Shown here: positions 5,096-13,921 of the stretch, piece after piece
Layout of the letters: each line of letters starts with the position of its first letter
How positions within the stretch are numbered: the first letter of the stretch is position 1
From: an uncultured Spartobacteria bacterium
GTDB taxonomy: Bacteria > Verrucomicrobiota > Verrucomicrobiia > Chthoniobacterales > Terrimicrobiaceae
Length of the DNA stretch: 53,562 nucleotides
Assembly (NCBI GenBank): GCA_937890535.1
Contig: CALBXK010000370.1
Span: forward strand, 1 to 53,562
Direction: 5' to 3'
Made by a program: the position numbers and the translations under genes
Notes under the pieces: generated by a model
The model's input: the letters and a program-made list of their open reading frames with translations, nothing else
Databases searched by the model: none
What the model was told of the DNA's origin: nothing

Positions 5096-7674
5096 AGAAA
5101 TTTACGATTGCCAATTTGAGATTGCCGATTTCGCACAACGCGCAAAGCGTGCTCACTTTCCATTCGAAGATCGAAGATCGGAAATCGACAATCCAACAAT
5201 CCGGCATGGCCCTGGTCGTGTGCCTGGCGCTCATCGTTTTGCTCACGGCGGCTGTGCTTGCATTTTTTGCTCGCGCCACGTCGAACCAAGTGACCGAAGC
5301 CTCGCGGTCGAATCGCGTGGAGGCCGAGCAAATGGCCAAGACAGCCGCAGACTATGTCATCTCCAGCTTTTTACGGGAAACGACCAATACGCTCAGTGCA
5401 TCAAATGCCGTTCCCCAGCGCCCATTGCCTGGCGCACTGGCCTCGGATACCAACTTCGCAAATCTCATCCGTCGCAGTGTGAATGACTCTGTCTCCGTGG
5501 GCGAAACAAACGCCTCCACCCACAGCACGGCCACGGCTTCGGGGAATGGCCGGGTGGTCGGCACCAACCGCTGGAACGCGCCGGTGCTCCTTTCCGGCGG
5601 CGGCTTCACCAATACGACGGATCTTCCGAATTGGATCTACATCAACGCAGATGGCTCCGCCACCAATACTGCCTCGACGAATGCCATCGGGCGCTTTGCT
5701 TACAATGCCTATGACGTCGGCGGTTTGCTGGATGCCAACGTCGCGGGGTATCCTCCTTCCATTTCCGCGGGGTCAACAAACATGGCCATCCTCAAAGGCA
5801 CCCTCGCCGGGGCGGATCTATCGATGATCGGAGTCGATGCAGCCACCTTTGTGAGAGGCTGGAGAAACGCCGCAAGCGCCGTAAGCTCCAACGCCTACGT
5901 CACCGCCGTCACCAATGCCGCCGCGAATGGATTTCTCAACGCAGCGAGCGGTGACAATCGCATCACCAGCCGCCAGGATCTTATCAAACTGGCGGGAGCC
6001 GGTTATATCCCCACCAACGCGCTGCCCTATCTTACGCATTTCACCAGGGAACTGGCGCGACCTTCGCTGGACTTCAATGGCCTCACGAATATGACAAGCC
6101 GCTATGCGCTTTCCCAACTGGCCACACTGACCAACACCGGCCTGACGAATACGTCCACGAATAATTTCACCTACACAAGCACTCTGTCCCCGACTCTTTC
6201 GACGAATAATCCCAATTTTTTCCAAGTGGTTCGGGCAGCCATTGCCTATACGAACAACCCTTGGGAAACTAACCAGCCGCCCACGGGCGCTTTTCCTCCG
6301 CCTGCACCTAACTGGACTACGAATTTGAACCTCAAAGCCGTGGCTCTGGGTGCCAATGTGATTGATCAGTTCGCCGTAGCCACCGAACCAACCCGGATTC
6401 TCCTTGGCACCGATCGTGTGGCAGGAAAGAAACCTCTTCCGATGGTGATGCAGGTCTTCTTGGCCTACAAAGTCGATGTCGCGACAACAAACCTCTACTT
6501 TTCCGTGATCCCTCAAGTGTGGTCGTCGGCCGCCTCAAGTGGAACAACACTCACCGCCTCCCTCACTAGTGGAAGAGTCACCGTGGATGGGGCAGTCACG
6601 GCCTTGCCTACCGCAACAGTGACGGTAAACACTCCGGGCACCGCCGGAGCTTCTGCCATGACGAACGGAAATGCGATTCCTGCCTTGAGCGGTTTTTTCG
6701 CAACAACGGTTCCCTTGACCAATGCTTCGCCAGCGAATCTGGCAATAAATCTTACCGGCTTGTCCTTGATTTTGAATTCTCCCACCGCAAACGCCTACAA
6801 CGCGTTTGGAACAAATGCGGCGTCATCCGCTAACCTCCCAATCTCGGCCGAGCTCACGGCAAACGTCACAATCACAACCCCGGTAACTACGAATGTTTTG
6901 GACGGTTTCACTATTCAAACTGTTGACCCGAGAACTCTCCGACTCGCCGGGGGGACAAATACTTTTTTTGGAACCAATGCGCTGACTACGATGATCCTGC
7001 CGGTGAGCACTCCAGCCTATGCAAATAGCATCACCGATACGACGATTGCTTCTCCGACGAGCCAGATTTCCAGCGTGGGAGAGTTGGGGCGGGTCTTTCG
7101 TGAATCTCCCTGGCGAACCATGGATTTTGTGTCCGCCGACAGTCCCGACAAAGCCCTGTTGGATGCCTTCTCGGCGTATGCGACGCCAACCAACGCCGCA
7201 GGGCTTCCCGTGCGTGCCGGGGTGATCGATCTCAATACCCGGCAGAGTGTGGTGCTCGCAGCTTTGCTTTCCGGTGCGGCAACAAGCGCCGCCAACACCG
7301 GCTTCCTCTCCCCGGCCAACGCAACAACGATTGCCAATCAGATGGTCGCCTCTACCGCTGCTGCCGCCAATTCCCTAACCAATCGTTCCCAGTTGGTAGA
7401 TCTTGTAGCTGACAACACATTGACGATTGCATCAGGAGGTGACAAAGGCGTGCGCGAGACCGCGATCCGGGCTTTGGCGGAAGTCGGGCAGACGCGGACA
7501 TGGAACATCATGGTCGACGTGGTGGCGCAAACCGGCACCTTTCCCGCCCCACCCGCCAACCCCAGCGAGAGCAACTTCAGGGTTGAAGGCGAGCGGCGGC
7601 TCTGGATCCATGCCGCGATTGATCGCCCCACCCAGAGCGTGATTTCGGAAGCCACCGAAGCCGTCTTGGAATAA
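5092..7674 (+). CDS. Verru_Chthon cassette protein A (large PilX/GspK-like)
   Basis: 860 residues from the ATG at 5092, which overlaps the C stop by ATGA. After a 40-residue leader, QQSGMALVVCLALIVLL and VLAFFARA form one membrane helix without the Glu+5, like PilX/GspK N-termini. A long extracytoplasmic region follows, rich in Asn, Thr, Ser and Ala. The end contains GVIDLNTRQSVVLAALLSGA, TNRSQLVDLV, VRETAIRALAEVGQTRTWNI and the tail RPTQSVISEATEAVLE. This fits cassette protein A (TIGR02600 as remembered). The leader again contains translated repeat (KIEDRKSTIQQ). It is probably the large tip or scaffold partner of D, B and C. It ends the cassette; a REP-like hairpin follows. Confidence 0.8.
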   Translation: MKKFTIANLRLPISHNAQSVLTFHSKIEDRKSTIQQSGMALVVCLALIVLLTAAVLAFFARATSNQVTEASRSNRVEAEQMAKTAADYVISSFLRETTNTLSASNAVPQRPLPGALASDTNFANLIRRSVNDSVSVGETNASTHSTATASGNGRVVGTNRWNAPVLLSGGGFTNTTDLPNWIYINADGSATNTASTNAIGRFAYNAYDVGGLLDANVAGYPPSISAGSTNMAILKGTLAGADLSMIGVDAATFVRGWRNAASAVSSNAYVTAVTNAAANGFLNAASGDNRITSRQDLIKLAGAGYIPTNALPYLTHFTRELARPSLDFNGLTNMTSRYALSQLATLTNTGLTNTSTNNFTYTSTLSPTLSTNNPNFFQVVRAAIAYTNNPWETNQPPTGAFPPPAPNWTTNLNLKAVALGANVIDQFAVATEPTRILLGTDRVAGKKPLPMVMQVFLAYKVDVATTNLYFSVIPQVWSSAASSGTTLTASLTSGRVTVDGAVTALPTATVTVNTPGTAGASAMTNGNAIPALSGFFATTVPLTNASPANLAINLTGLSLILNSPTANAYNAFGTNAASSANLPISAELTANVTITTPVTTNVLDGFTIQTVDPRTLRLAGGTNTFFGTNALTTMILPVSTPAYANSITDTTIASPTSQISSVGELGRVFRESPWRTMDFVSADSPDKALLDAFSAYATPTNAAGLPVRAGVIDLNTRQSVVLAALLSGAATSAANTGFLSPANATTIANQMVASTAAAANSLTNRSQLVDLVADNTLTIASGGDKGVRETAIRALAEVGQTRTWNIMVDVVAQTGTFPAPPANPSESNFRVEGERRLWIHAAIDRPTQSVISEATEAVLE
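5096..5205. repeat. AAATCG-type mini-repeat inside the leader of gene A
   Basis: ACGATTGCCAATTTGAGATT followed by GCCGATTTCGCACAACG resembles the 3693-3832 element, and CCATTCGAAGATCGAAGATC matches its right part. The whole element is in frame with gene A. Confidence 0.55.
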
Positions 7675-7711
7675 CCCTAAAAACGGGGATGGACAGGGCG
7701 CATGCCCGGAA

Positions 7712-7812
7712 GCTGTCGGCTGAGATCCTGACCGGGAGGGCGAGGCTCCGTCCGAGCCGAAATCTATGGGTTCGGACGGAGCCTCACCCTCCCATTTTTG
7801 GTTTTTCTGCCC
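7712..7812. repeat. REP-like palindrome between cassette A and leuS
   Basis: A 25-base arm at 7734-7758 pairs with 7769-7793 (23 of 25 positions) around a 10-base loop, followed by ATTTTTGGTTTTT. The head GCTGAGATCCTGACC and tail CCCATTTTTGGTTT recur at 50481-50575. It lies between two converging genes and could end both transcripts. Confidence 0.8.
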
Positions 7813-7837
7813 GCACACTCGAGCCGAGCATGCTCCC

Positions 7838-10800
7838 CTATTTGACGACGATATTGACGAGCTTGCCTTGGACGACGATGACCTTGACGATGGTTTTTCC
7901 TGCGACGGATTCCTGGACTTTCGGCGAGGCGAGGGAGAGGGACTCCACGGCTTTGTCATCCGCCTTGACGCTGGCGGTGATTCGGTCGCGGAACTTTCCG
8001 TTGACCTGCACGACATATTCGACCTCATCGACGACGAGGTATTTTTCCTCATGAGTCGGCCAGGGTTGGGTGGAGGCGAGGCCTTCGAACTTGGGATGTT
8101 TCTTTGCGAGACGCGCCCAGAGTTCCTCGGTGATGTGGGGGGCCAGCGGAGAGAGGAGGGGCAGGAGAATTCGCAAGGCCGCCAGGGGACGGGGCGTCGC
8201 CTTCACAAACTCATTCGTGAAAACCATCAGTTGCGAAATCGCGGTGTTGAAGGTCAGAGCTTCGAAGTCTTCGGTGACTTTCTTTATCGTGGCATGGGCA
8301 ACCCGCAATTGGGAGGGCGTTAGCTCCGTCTCCTTCAGTTCGGAAGAAACCTTCCAGTCTCCTTCCTGCGTCTCTTCCATGGCGAGACGCCAGACGCGTC
8401 CGAGGAAACGATAAACGCCTTCCACACCCTTCATGCTCCAAGGTTTCATCTGTTCGAGAGGACCCATGAACATCTCGTAGAGCCGTAGCGAGTCGGCGCC
8501 GTATTCGGCGATGACGGTGTCGGGAGTGACGACATTGCCCCGGCTCTTGGACATTTTTTGGTTGTCGGGGCCGAGGATGATTCCCTGATTGACGAGACGT
8601 TGGAATGGCTCCGGGGTGGAGACGTGGCCGAGGTCGAAGAGGACCTTGTGCCAGAAGCGGGCGTAGAGAAGGTGCAGGACCGCGTGTTCGGTGCCTCCCA
8701 CATAGAGATCCACGCCCCCGGGATTCGGGATTTTGGACTCGGGATTTTCTCCGGTCATCCAGAATTTTTCAGCGTCCTCGCCCACGAAACGTTTTCGATT
8801 CTTGGTGTCACAGAACCTGAGGTAATACCAACACGAGCCCGCCCATTGGGGCATGGTATTGGTTTCGCGGGTGGCTTTCTCCGAGTAGCGAAGCCAATCC
8901 GTGGCTTTGGAGAGTGGAGGTTCGGCGGTGCCGGTGGGTTTGAAGTCGTCCATCTCCGGCTGGATGACGGGCAATTCGCTTTCGTCGAGGGCGCGGTGCT
9001 GACCGTCCTCCCAGAGAATAGGGAAGGGTTCCCCCCAATAACGTTGGCGCGAAAAGAGCCAGTCTCGCAGCTTGTAGTTCACGGCGGAGCGACCGAGGGC
9101 TTTTTTTGCTAACCAGGTGATGATGGTCTGGCGGGCTTCCTGGGACGAGAGTCCGTCCAGGAAGCGTGAGTTGATCAGGGTGCCTTCGCCGGTGTGGCAG
9201 GCGATGGCGGCGGATTTTTTTTGGACCGTGGCCCCCTTGGCGTCATGATGGCTCCAGTCCTCCAGCCCGGCATTTTTCGGGTCGGTGAGAATCTGTTCGA
9301 GGCGGGCATTGAATTCTTTCTCGCTGGCGAGGGCCTGTTCGCAGGTGTCCTTTTGCCAGAACTCCCCGGAGCGCTTGAGGATCTTGTTGGCCGCGTAGCC
9401 GGTGAGAGATTTCCAGGATTGGACAATGCCTGCCGGGTTGTGATCGTCCAGAGGCACGAAGAGAGCGTGGACGTGATTGGGCATGACGCACCAAGCGAGG
9501 AGATCGTACTTTTTGCCGTCAAAATGTCTGAGTGCATTCTTGACGAGGTCGGCCACCTTGGCCTCCTTCAGCACGCAGTTCCCGTGTCCCTGATCCAAGA
9601 GCGGGTCGACGTGTTTTTTGTAGAACGTCATCCATTGGGAGGTTTCTTCGGGCGATAGGGGGTCTCCAGCTTCGGCCTTCTCAAGGAGGAGCGATGCGTC
9701 GGCGGTGAGTGAGTCCAACGCCTTGAGGGGCAGGGAGTCGGTGAGCCGGAAGGTGATGAAATGGGGAGGGGCCTTGGGATTCCAAGTGGGTCGGGTGGAT
9801 TCTTTTTCACCGCCGGATGTGGGGGCTTCCCCGGCGGGCTGGATCACCGGAAGGACTTTGAGTTTGAACTTTGCGGCAAAGGCAGCGTCCCGTTCATCAT
9901 GGGCCGGCACAGCCATGATGGCCCCGGTACCGTAACCTGTCAGGACGTAGTCGGCGATCCAGATCGGCAGAAGTTCGCTATTGACCGGGTTCATGGCGAA
10001 GGCGCCTGTGAAAACACCGGTTTTGCTCTTGCCGGGGTCGGCACGGTCGCGGTCGGATTTTCCTGAGACTTCCTTCTGATACGCCTCGACCGCGGCGCGT
10101 TGGGCGCTGGTGGTCAGTTTTGCCACGAGGCGATGTTCGGGGGACAAAACCATATAGGTTGCTCCGAAGAGAGTGTCAGGCCGGGTGGTGAAAACTTCGA
10201 CGGAATGCCGGGTGTTGAAGATGGTGAACGTGACCATCGCCCCCTCCGATCGCCCGATCCAGTTTTGTTGCAGAAGCTTGATGCCTTCGGGCCAATCGAG
10301 GCCATCGAGTTCGGAAATCAGGCGTTCGGCAAAGGCGGTGATGCGGAGCATCCATTGCCGCAGCGGGCGGCGTTCCACCGGGTGCCCTCCGACCTCGCTT
10401 TTGCCATCGATGACCTCCTCATTGGCGAGGACAGTGCCGAGTTCGGGGCACCAGTTCACCGGCATTTCAGCCACGTAGGCGAGGCGGACCTTGTCGGGGT
10501 GGGCACCCTTGAACGTGCTGATGGGTTCGGCCTTACGGGTGACGGGATTGAGCCAGGAGTTGTAGAGCTTGAGAAAAATCCACTGTGTCCAGCGGAAATA
10601 TTCTGGATCCGTGGTGCTGACCTCGCGGTTCCAATCGTAGCTGAAGCCAAGGGCTTGAAGCTGGGAGCGAAAGCGCTCCACATTGCGTTCGGTGGTGACA
10701 CGGGGGTGTTGGCCGGTCTTGATGGCGAATTGCTCGGCGGGGAGCCCGAAGGCATCCCATCCCATGGGGTGCAGAACATTGAAACCGCGCATACGCTTGA

Positions 10801-11023
10801 AGCGGGAGACGATGTCCGTGGCCGTGTATCCCTCGACGTGACCGACATGGAGTCCTTCGCCGCTCGGATAGGGAAACATGTCCAGGACATAGTACTTTGG
10901 TTTGGCCGGATCGAAGCCGGGATCACCGGGATTTTTGGCGACGAAGGCTCCTTCCTTCAGCCAGCGTTGTTGCCATCGGGTCTCGAAATCAGAAAAGGGA
11001 AATTGCTTGCGTTGGGCGGCCAT
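7838..11023 (-). CDS. leuS: Leucyl-tRNA synthetase with in-frame RAYT transposase domain
   Basis: Charges tRNA-Leu with leucine in the cytoplasm. From the ATG at 11023 ([20 protein letters not shown]) it is 1061 residues, about 200 longer than usual bacterial LeuRS. Class I motifs are intact: HVGH at 59-62 and KMSKS at 823-827. The CP1 editing domain keeps TTRPDT (279-284) and [15 protein letters not shown] (to 379). After LPVIQPAG (about 397) the normal domain is interrupted, and it resumes at [17 protein letters not shown] (609 on), then [20 protein letters not shown]. The intervening 210 residues are a REP-associated tyrosine transposase domain (separate entry). The reading frame is open through both junctions, and all essential synthetase motifs remain, so the fusion is probably a working enzyme. 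The frame extends upstream to 11224, but that part overlaps rdgB. No Shine-Dalgarno sequence is visible. No other leuS is in the window. Confidence 0.93.
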   Translation of the reverse strand: MAAQRKQFPFSDFETRWQQRWLKEGAFVAKNPGDPGFDPAKPKYYVLDMFPYPSGEGLHVGHVEGYTATDIVSRFKRMRGFNVLHPMGWDAFGLPAEQFAIKTGQHPRVTTERNVERFRSQLQALGFSYDWNREVSTTDPEYFRWTQWIFLKLYNSWLNPVTRKAEPISTFKGAHPDKVRLAYVAEMPVNWCPELGTVLANEEVIDGKSEVGGHPVERRPLRQWMLRITAFAERLISELDGLDWPEGIKLLQQNWIGRSEGAMVTFTIFNTRHSVEVFTTRPDTLFGATYMVLSPEHRLVAKLTTSAQRAAVEAYQKEVSGKSDRDRADPGKSKTGVFTGAFAMNPVNSELLPIWIADYVLTGYGTGAIMAVPAHDERDAAFAAKFKLKVLPVIQPAGEAPTSGGEKESTRPTWNPKAPPHFITFRLTDSLPLKALDSLTADASLLLEKAEAGDPLSPEETSQWMTFYKKHVDPLLDQGHGNCVLKEAKVADLVKNALRHFDGKKYDLLAWCVMPNHVHALFVPLDDHNPAGIVQSWKSLTGYAANKILKRSGEFWQKDTCEQALASEKEFNARLEQILTDPKNAGLEDWSHHDAKGATVQKKSAAIACHTGEGTLINSRFLDGLSSQEARQTIITWLAKKALGRSAVNYKLRDWLFSRQRYWGEPFPILWEDGQHRALDESELPVIQPEMDDFKPTGTAEPPLSKATDWLRYSEKATRETNTMPQWAGSCWYYLRFCDTKNRKRFVGEDAEKFWMTGENPESKIPNPGGVDLYVGGTEHAVLHLLYARFWHKVLFDLGHVSTPEPFQRLVNQGIILGPDNQKMSKSRGNVVTPDTVIAEYGADSLRLYEMFMGPLEQMKPWSMKGVEGVYRFLGRVWRLAMEETQEGDWKVSSELKETELTPSQLRVAHATIKKVTEDFEALTFNTAISQLMVFTNEFVKATPRPLAALRILLPLLSPLAPHITEELWARLAKKHPKFEGLASTQPWPTHEEKYLVVDEVEYVVQVNGKFRDRITASVKADDKAVESLSLASPKVQESVAGKTIVKVIVVQGKLVNIVVK
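9200..9832 (-). mobile_element. RAYT (Y1/HUH transposase-like) domain embedded in leuS
   Basis: Residues about 398-608 of the fusion match the REP-associated tyrosine transposase family along its length: [14 protein letters not shown], then [43 protein letters not shown] (the HUH motif, His517 and His519), [27 protein letters not shown] and [10 protein letters not shown]. In active relatives the catalytic Tyr lies in a YI..NPVKAGL stretch; here the aligned position is Gln577 ([12 protein letters not shown]). Strand transfer by the usual mechanism should therefore be impossible. Single-strand DNA or RNA hairpin binding could remain. This alignment is from memory and should be tested. Confidence 0.85.
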
Positions 11024-11042
11024 GATGAAAAGGGGTGGGAAT

Positions 11043-11654
11043 ATGGCAGAATCACATCCATCTGAAAACCATCGTTTGTTAGTTTCGACCCGGAATGCCC
11101 ATAAAGTGGGGGAAATTCGGGCCATCCTCGGGCCGGAATTTACGGTCTCCGACCTTTCGATTTTGCCCGGGATGGGGGAGGTTGAGGAGACTGGTGTCAC
11201 CTTCGAGGAAAATGCGACCCTCAAGGCGGTGGCAGCCTCGGGGCGGTTTGATGACTGGGTGATCGCGGATGATTCTGGTCTGGCGGTGGATGCCCTGGGA
11301 GGCGCGCCCGGGGTACATTCCGCCCGTTATTCCGGGGCCGGGGCGACGGACGCGGCCAATAAGGCCCTGCTTCTAAAAAATCTGGCCGGGGTGCGAGGTA
11401 AGGACCGTTCCGCCCGCTTTTGGTGCCTGATCGTGCTGGCGAGGGCGGGCCGGAAGCTGGCGGCGTTTTCAGGCACCGTGGAGGGGATCATCGTCCCTGT
11501 CGCCAAGGGAGAAGGGGGATTCGGCTATGATTCTCTCTTTCTGCCGGATGGGCATTGCGAAACATTTGGACAACTCCCGGCCGCGGTGAAAAACCAGCTC
11601 AGCCATCGGGCACGGGCCTTGGAAAAACTCCGCGACTGGCGGGGTTGGTGGTGA
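11043..11654 (+). CDS. rdgB: XTP/dITP diphosphatase (RdgB/HAM1)
   Basis: 203 residues. It hydrolyses non-canonical purine triphosphates such as dITP and XTP, keeping them out of nucleic acids. Family hallmarks are [18 protein letters not shown] at the N-terminus (substrate-binding (S/T)xNxxK), [25 protein letters not shown] with the catalytic Asp pair, [12 protein letters not shown], and [12 protein letters not shown] with LSHRARAL at the end. ATG 11043 is preceded by a strong purine-rich site (AGGGGTGGGA). The open frame starts earlier, but that part is antisense to leuS. The start codon is only 19 bases from the divergent leuS start, so each promoter must lie inside the other gene. Confidence 0.92.
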   Translation: MAESHPSENHRLLVSTRNAHKVGEIRAILGPEFTVSDLSILPGMGEVEETGVTFEENATLKAVAASGRFDDWVIADDSGLAVDALGGAPGVHSARYSGAGATDAANKALLLKNLAGVRGKDRSARFWCLIVLARAGRKLAAFSGTVEGIIVPVAKGEGGFGYDSLFLPDGHCETFGQLPAAVKNQLSHRARALEKLRDWRGWW

Positions 11655-12109
11655 AGGACGGATTCCCTGAGAGCGCCGTGGGATCAACCGGGTGCTCGCT
11701 GCCGGCTGAGATCCTGACTCGTCGTGCCGTCTGCGGCGGGGGAGGGCCGAGTTATTCGAACCACTTATGGAACACTAACCAATCCCCCGTCAATGGACGG
11801 TGGAGAAAAGAGGCAGAACCGGCTGGCCGGTTCGCTGGTCTGCGGGAATAAACAATCTCGCAAGTGGGCTTGCAGAGCTGTTTATTCCCGCAGACCGAAG
11901 ATCGCAGCGCGATCTTTGCCTCCGCTCCCATGCTGGAAACAAATTGGCGGACGGGGCTGTTGGCCCGGCCAGATAAGTGCTTATGAGTGGTTGACTTTCT
12001 CCTTGGAATATCCCGCCGCTGGGGGCTCAAAGCCTTGCCCACCCATTTTTGGGCCTATCGGTCTGCCATCGGATCAGGTTGTCTGAACTTGGTCCCTGGG
12101 AGTTGTCCG
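11655..12109. repeat. Gene-free region filled with palindromic repeats
   Basis: No gene is seen. It begins with a GCTGAGATCCTGAC head (11706-11719) shared with the two REP-like elements but without their hairpin. GAACCGGC/GCCGGTTC form an 8-base stem near 11817-11834. The 18-base arms at 11837-11854 and 11879-11896 are a perfect inverted repeat with a smaller inner stem (GCAAG/CTTGC). AGATCGC/GCGATCT follows at about 11900-11916. Confidence 0.7.
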
Positions 12110-12712
12110 TTACATCGTATCGGGGGATTCCGCGGCGGCAGGAGGTTTGGCGGTGTCCGCAGCCGTCGAGGGAGCGGAAGCCGGGTTCCCCTGAAGCTCG
12201 GCGATGACATCTCCTGTGATATCCGCGTCAAGGGCATTGGCCAGGACGACGATGTCGCTCTTCACCAAGACGATGTTCAGTCCCCGAGCCGAGGCGACCC
12301 TCAGGGCGACGGGACGAATCTCCTCCCGAAAACGCATCACCAGTTCGGAGCGTTTATTGGAAATCTCCTGCCGGGCGCTTTGTTGCTTTTGTTGGAATTT
12401 TCCGTTCAGGTCGCGTCCCAGATCGGCGAGCTTTTGATTTTCTTCCGTGGAAGGGGTCTCGCCGACGACTTCCTTGAGTCGGGTGAACTCTTCCTGAAGT
12501 TCCTTCTGAGCAGAAGCGAGCTGGGTTTGGAGTTGCTCTCCGGCGCTTTTTAACTCGGTCTCGATTTCAGTGTCACGTCCGAGGCGCTTGGCGACAGCTT
12601 CCAGATTAACGAGGGCGACTCCGCCCGAAGAGGATGAGGAAGACGACCTGGGATCGCATCCGGTGGTCAAGCTGAGTGCGAGTACGGCCAAAAGGGAAAA
12701 TATCGTCTTCAT
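12110..12712 (-). CDS. Skp/OmpH-like lipoprotein
   Basis: 200 residues. The N-terminus MKTIFSLLAVLALSLTTGCD is a lipoprotein signal with a lipobox-like LTTGC. A Skp/OmpH domain follows: GVALVNLEAVAKRLGRD, a long Glu/Lys/Gln-rich coiled coil (about 45-140), then GLNIVLVKSDIVVLANALDA, the typical C-terminal strand. An Ala/Pro-rich tail ends the protein. Skp is normally a soluble periplasmic chaperone for outer-membrane proteins; here acylation should hold it at a membrane. The ATG at 12712 was chosen because upstream codons do not extend the signal sequence. It is divergent from mqnC, with 109 bases between the starts. No BAM genes lie nearby. Confidence 0.8.
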   Translation of the reverse strand: MKTIFSLLAVLALSLTTGCDPRSSSSSSSGGVALVNLEAVAKRLGRDTEIETELKSAGEQLQTQLASAQKELQEEFTRLKEVVGETPSTEENQKLADLGRDLNGKFQQKQQSARQEISNKRSELVMRFREEIRPVALRVASARGLNIVLVKSDIVVLANALDADITGDVIAELQGNPASAPSTAADTAKPPAAAESPDTM

Positions 12713-12821
12713 GGGGGGAGTCTTGTCTGGATTGGGAACGGATTTCCAGCGAATCTTAAGAATATTTTCAGTCGTGGCTGTCGATTGACCGAGGGAGGGT
12801 GAAAGTGTATCCTGCGGGTTC

Positions 12822-13913
12822 ATGCTGGCGGAACTGGAAGCAACAAGTCTCACAGAAAGGGTTCTCGAGGGGATGCGAATCACCCCGGAGGACGCCCGGG
12901 CCCTCTATCGGCTGCCTCTTCACGAACTGGGGGCTCTGGCCGATCATCGTCGCCAGGCCGCCAAGGCGGAAGCCTACGAGGGACGCGGCAATGAAATCGT
13001 CACCTACATCGTGGACCGCAATGTCAATTACACGAATGTCTGCAACGTCTATTGCAAGTTTTGCGCCTTTTATCGCACCGAAAAAGACGACGACCACTAC
13101 GTTCTTACGACGGAACAAATCGATGAAAAGCTCGACGAACTCGCCGCTCAGGGCGGAGTGCAGGTCCTGCTCCAGGGGGGGCATCATCCGAAACTGGAGA
13201 TCGATTTTTATCTAAACCTGCTTTCGCATATCCGGGAGAAATACCCCCAGATCAACATTCACGGATTCAGTCCCCCAGAGTTCAATCATTTCTCGACCGT
13301 GTTTGGGATGCCGCTCCGCGAGGTGGTGGAGAAATTTGTTGAAGCCGGATTGGGCTCCATTCCCGGGGGGGGTGGGGAGATTCTGGTGGACAAAGTGCGG
13401 GATCGGATCGCGCCGTTGAAATGCGACAGCGACCATTGGCTGGAGGTGATGCGGATTGCGCACGGGCTGGGGCTGAACTCCAGTGCCACGATGATGTTTG
13501 GCCATGTCGAGAATCTCGATGACCGGATCGAACACCTCCAGCGCCTCCGTGAAACCCAGGACGAAACCGGGGGGTTCACCGCATTTATTTGTTGGACGTT
13601 CCAGGCCGAAAATACCCGTCTCAAAGCCGAACCGGTCACCTCCGCCGAATACCTGCGCATGCAGGCCCTGGCCCGCATCTATCTGGACAATTTTGCCAAT
13701 GTGCAAAGCTCCTGGGTCACCCAGGGTCCCAAGATCGGGCAACTGGCGCTGAAATACGGGGCCAATGATTTTGGAAGTGTGATGATGGAGGAAAATGTGG
13801 TTTCCAGCGCAGGGACGACGTTCAGCCTCAATGCGCAGGACATCGAGCGTCTCATCCGCGATGCCGGATACGAGCCGCATCGCCGCAGCACCTGGTATCA
13901 GTTGTTGGACTGA
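12822..13913 (+). CDS. mqnC: Cyclic dehypoxanthinyl futalosine synthase (MqnC)
   Basis: 363 residues. A radical-SAM enzyme of the futalosine route to menaquinone, which cyclises dehypoxanthinyl futalosine. The cluster motif C74-x3-C78-x2-C81 sits in TNVCNVYCKFCAFYR, characteristic of MqnC. Other family stretches are VQVLLQGGHHPKLEIDFY, IHGFSPPEFNHFS, GLGSIPGGGGEILVD, LNSSATMMFGHVE and SSWVTQGPKIGQLAL. MqnE, the nearest relative, has a different sequence around the cluster, so MqnC is preferred. It is followed after 8 bases by a transporter gene. No other menaquinone genes are in the window. The presence of this route suggests that classical MenA-H enzymes may be absent. Confidence 0.9.
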   Translation: MLAELEATSLTERVLEGMRITPEDARALYRLPLHELGALADHRRQAAKAEAYEGRGNEIVTYIVDRNVNYTNVCNVYCKFCAFYRTEKDDDHYVLTTEQIDEKLDELAAQGGVQVLLQGGHHPKLEIDFYLNLLSHIREKYPQINIHGFSPPEFNHFSTVFGMPLREVVEKFVEAGLGSIPGGGGEILVDKVRDRIAPLKCDSDHWLEVMRIAHGLGLNSSATMMFGHVENLDDRIEHLQRLRETQDETGGFTAFICWTFQAENTRLKAEPVTSAEYLRMQALARIYLDNFANVQSSWVTQGPKIGQLALKYGANDFGSVMMEENVVSSAGTTFSLNAQDIERLIRDAGYEPHRRSTWYQLLD

Positions 13914-13921
13914 GACCAGGC

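Noticed and set aside
10100-11065. Plus-strand frame of 321 codons
   Set aside because: Antisense to leuS; no recognisable family.
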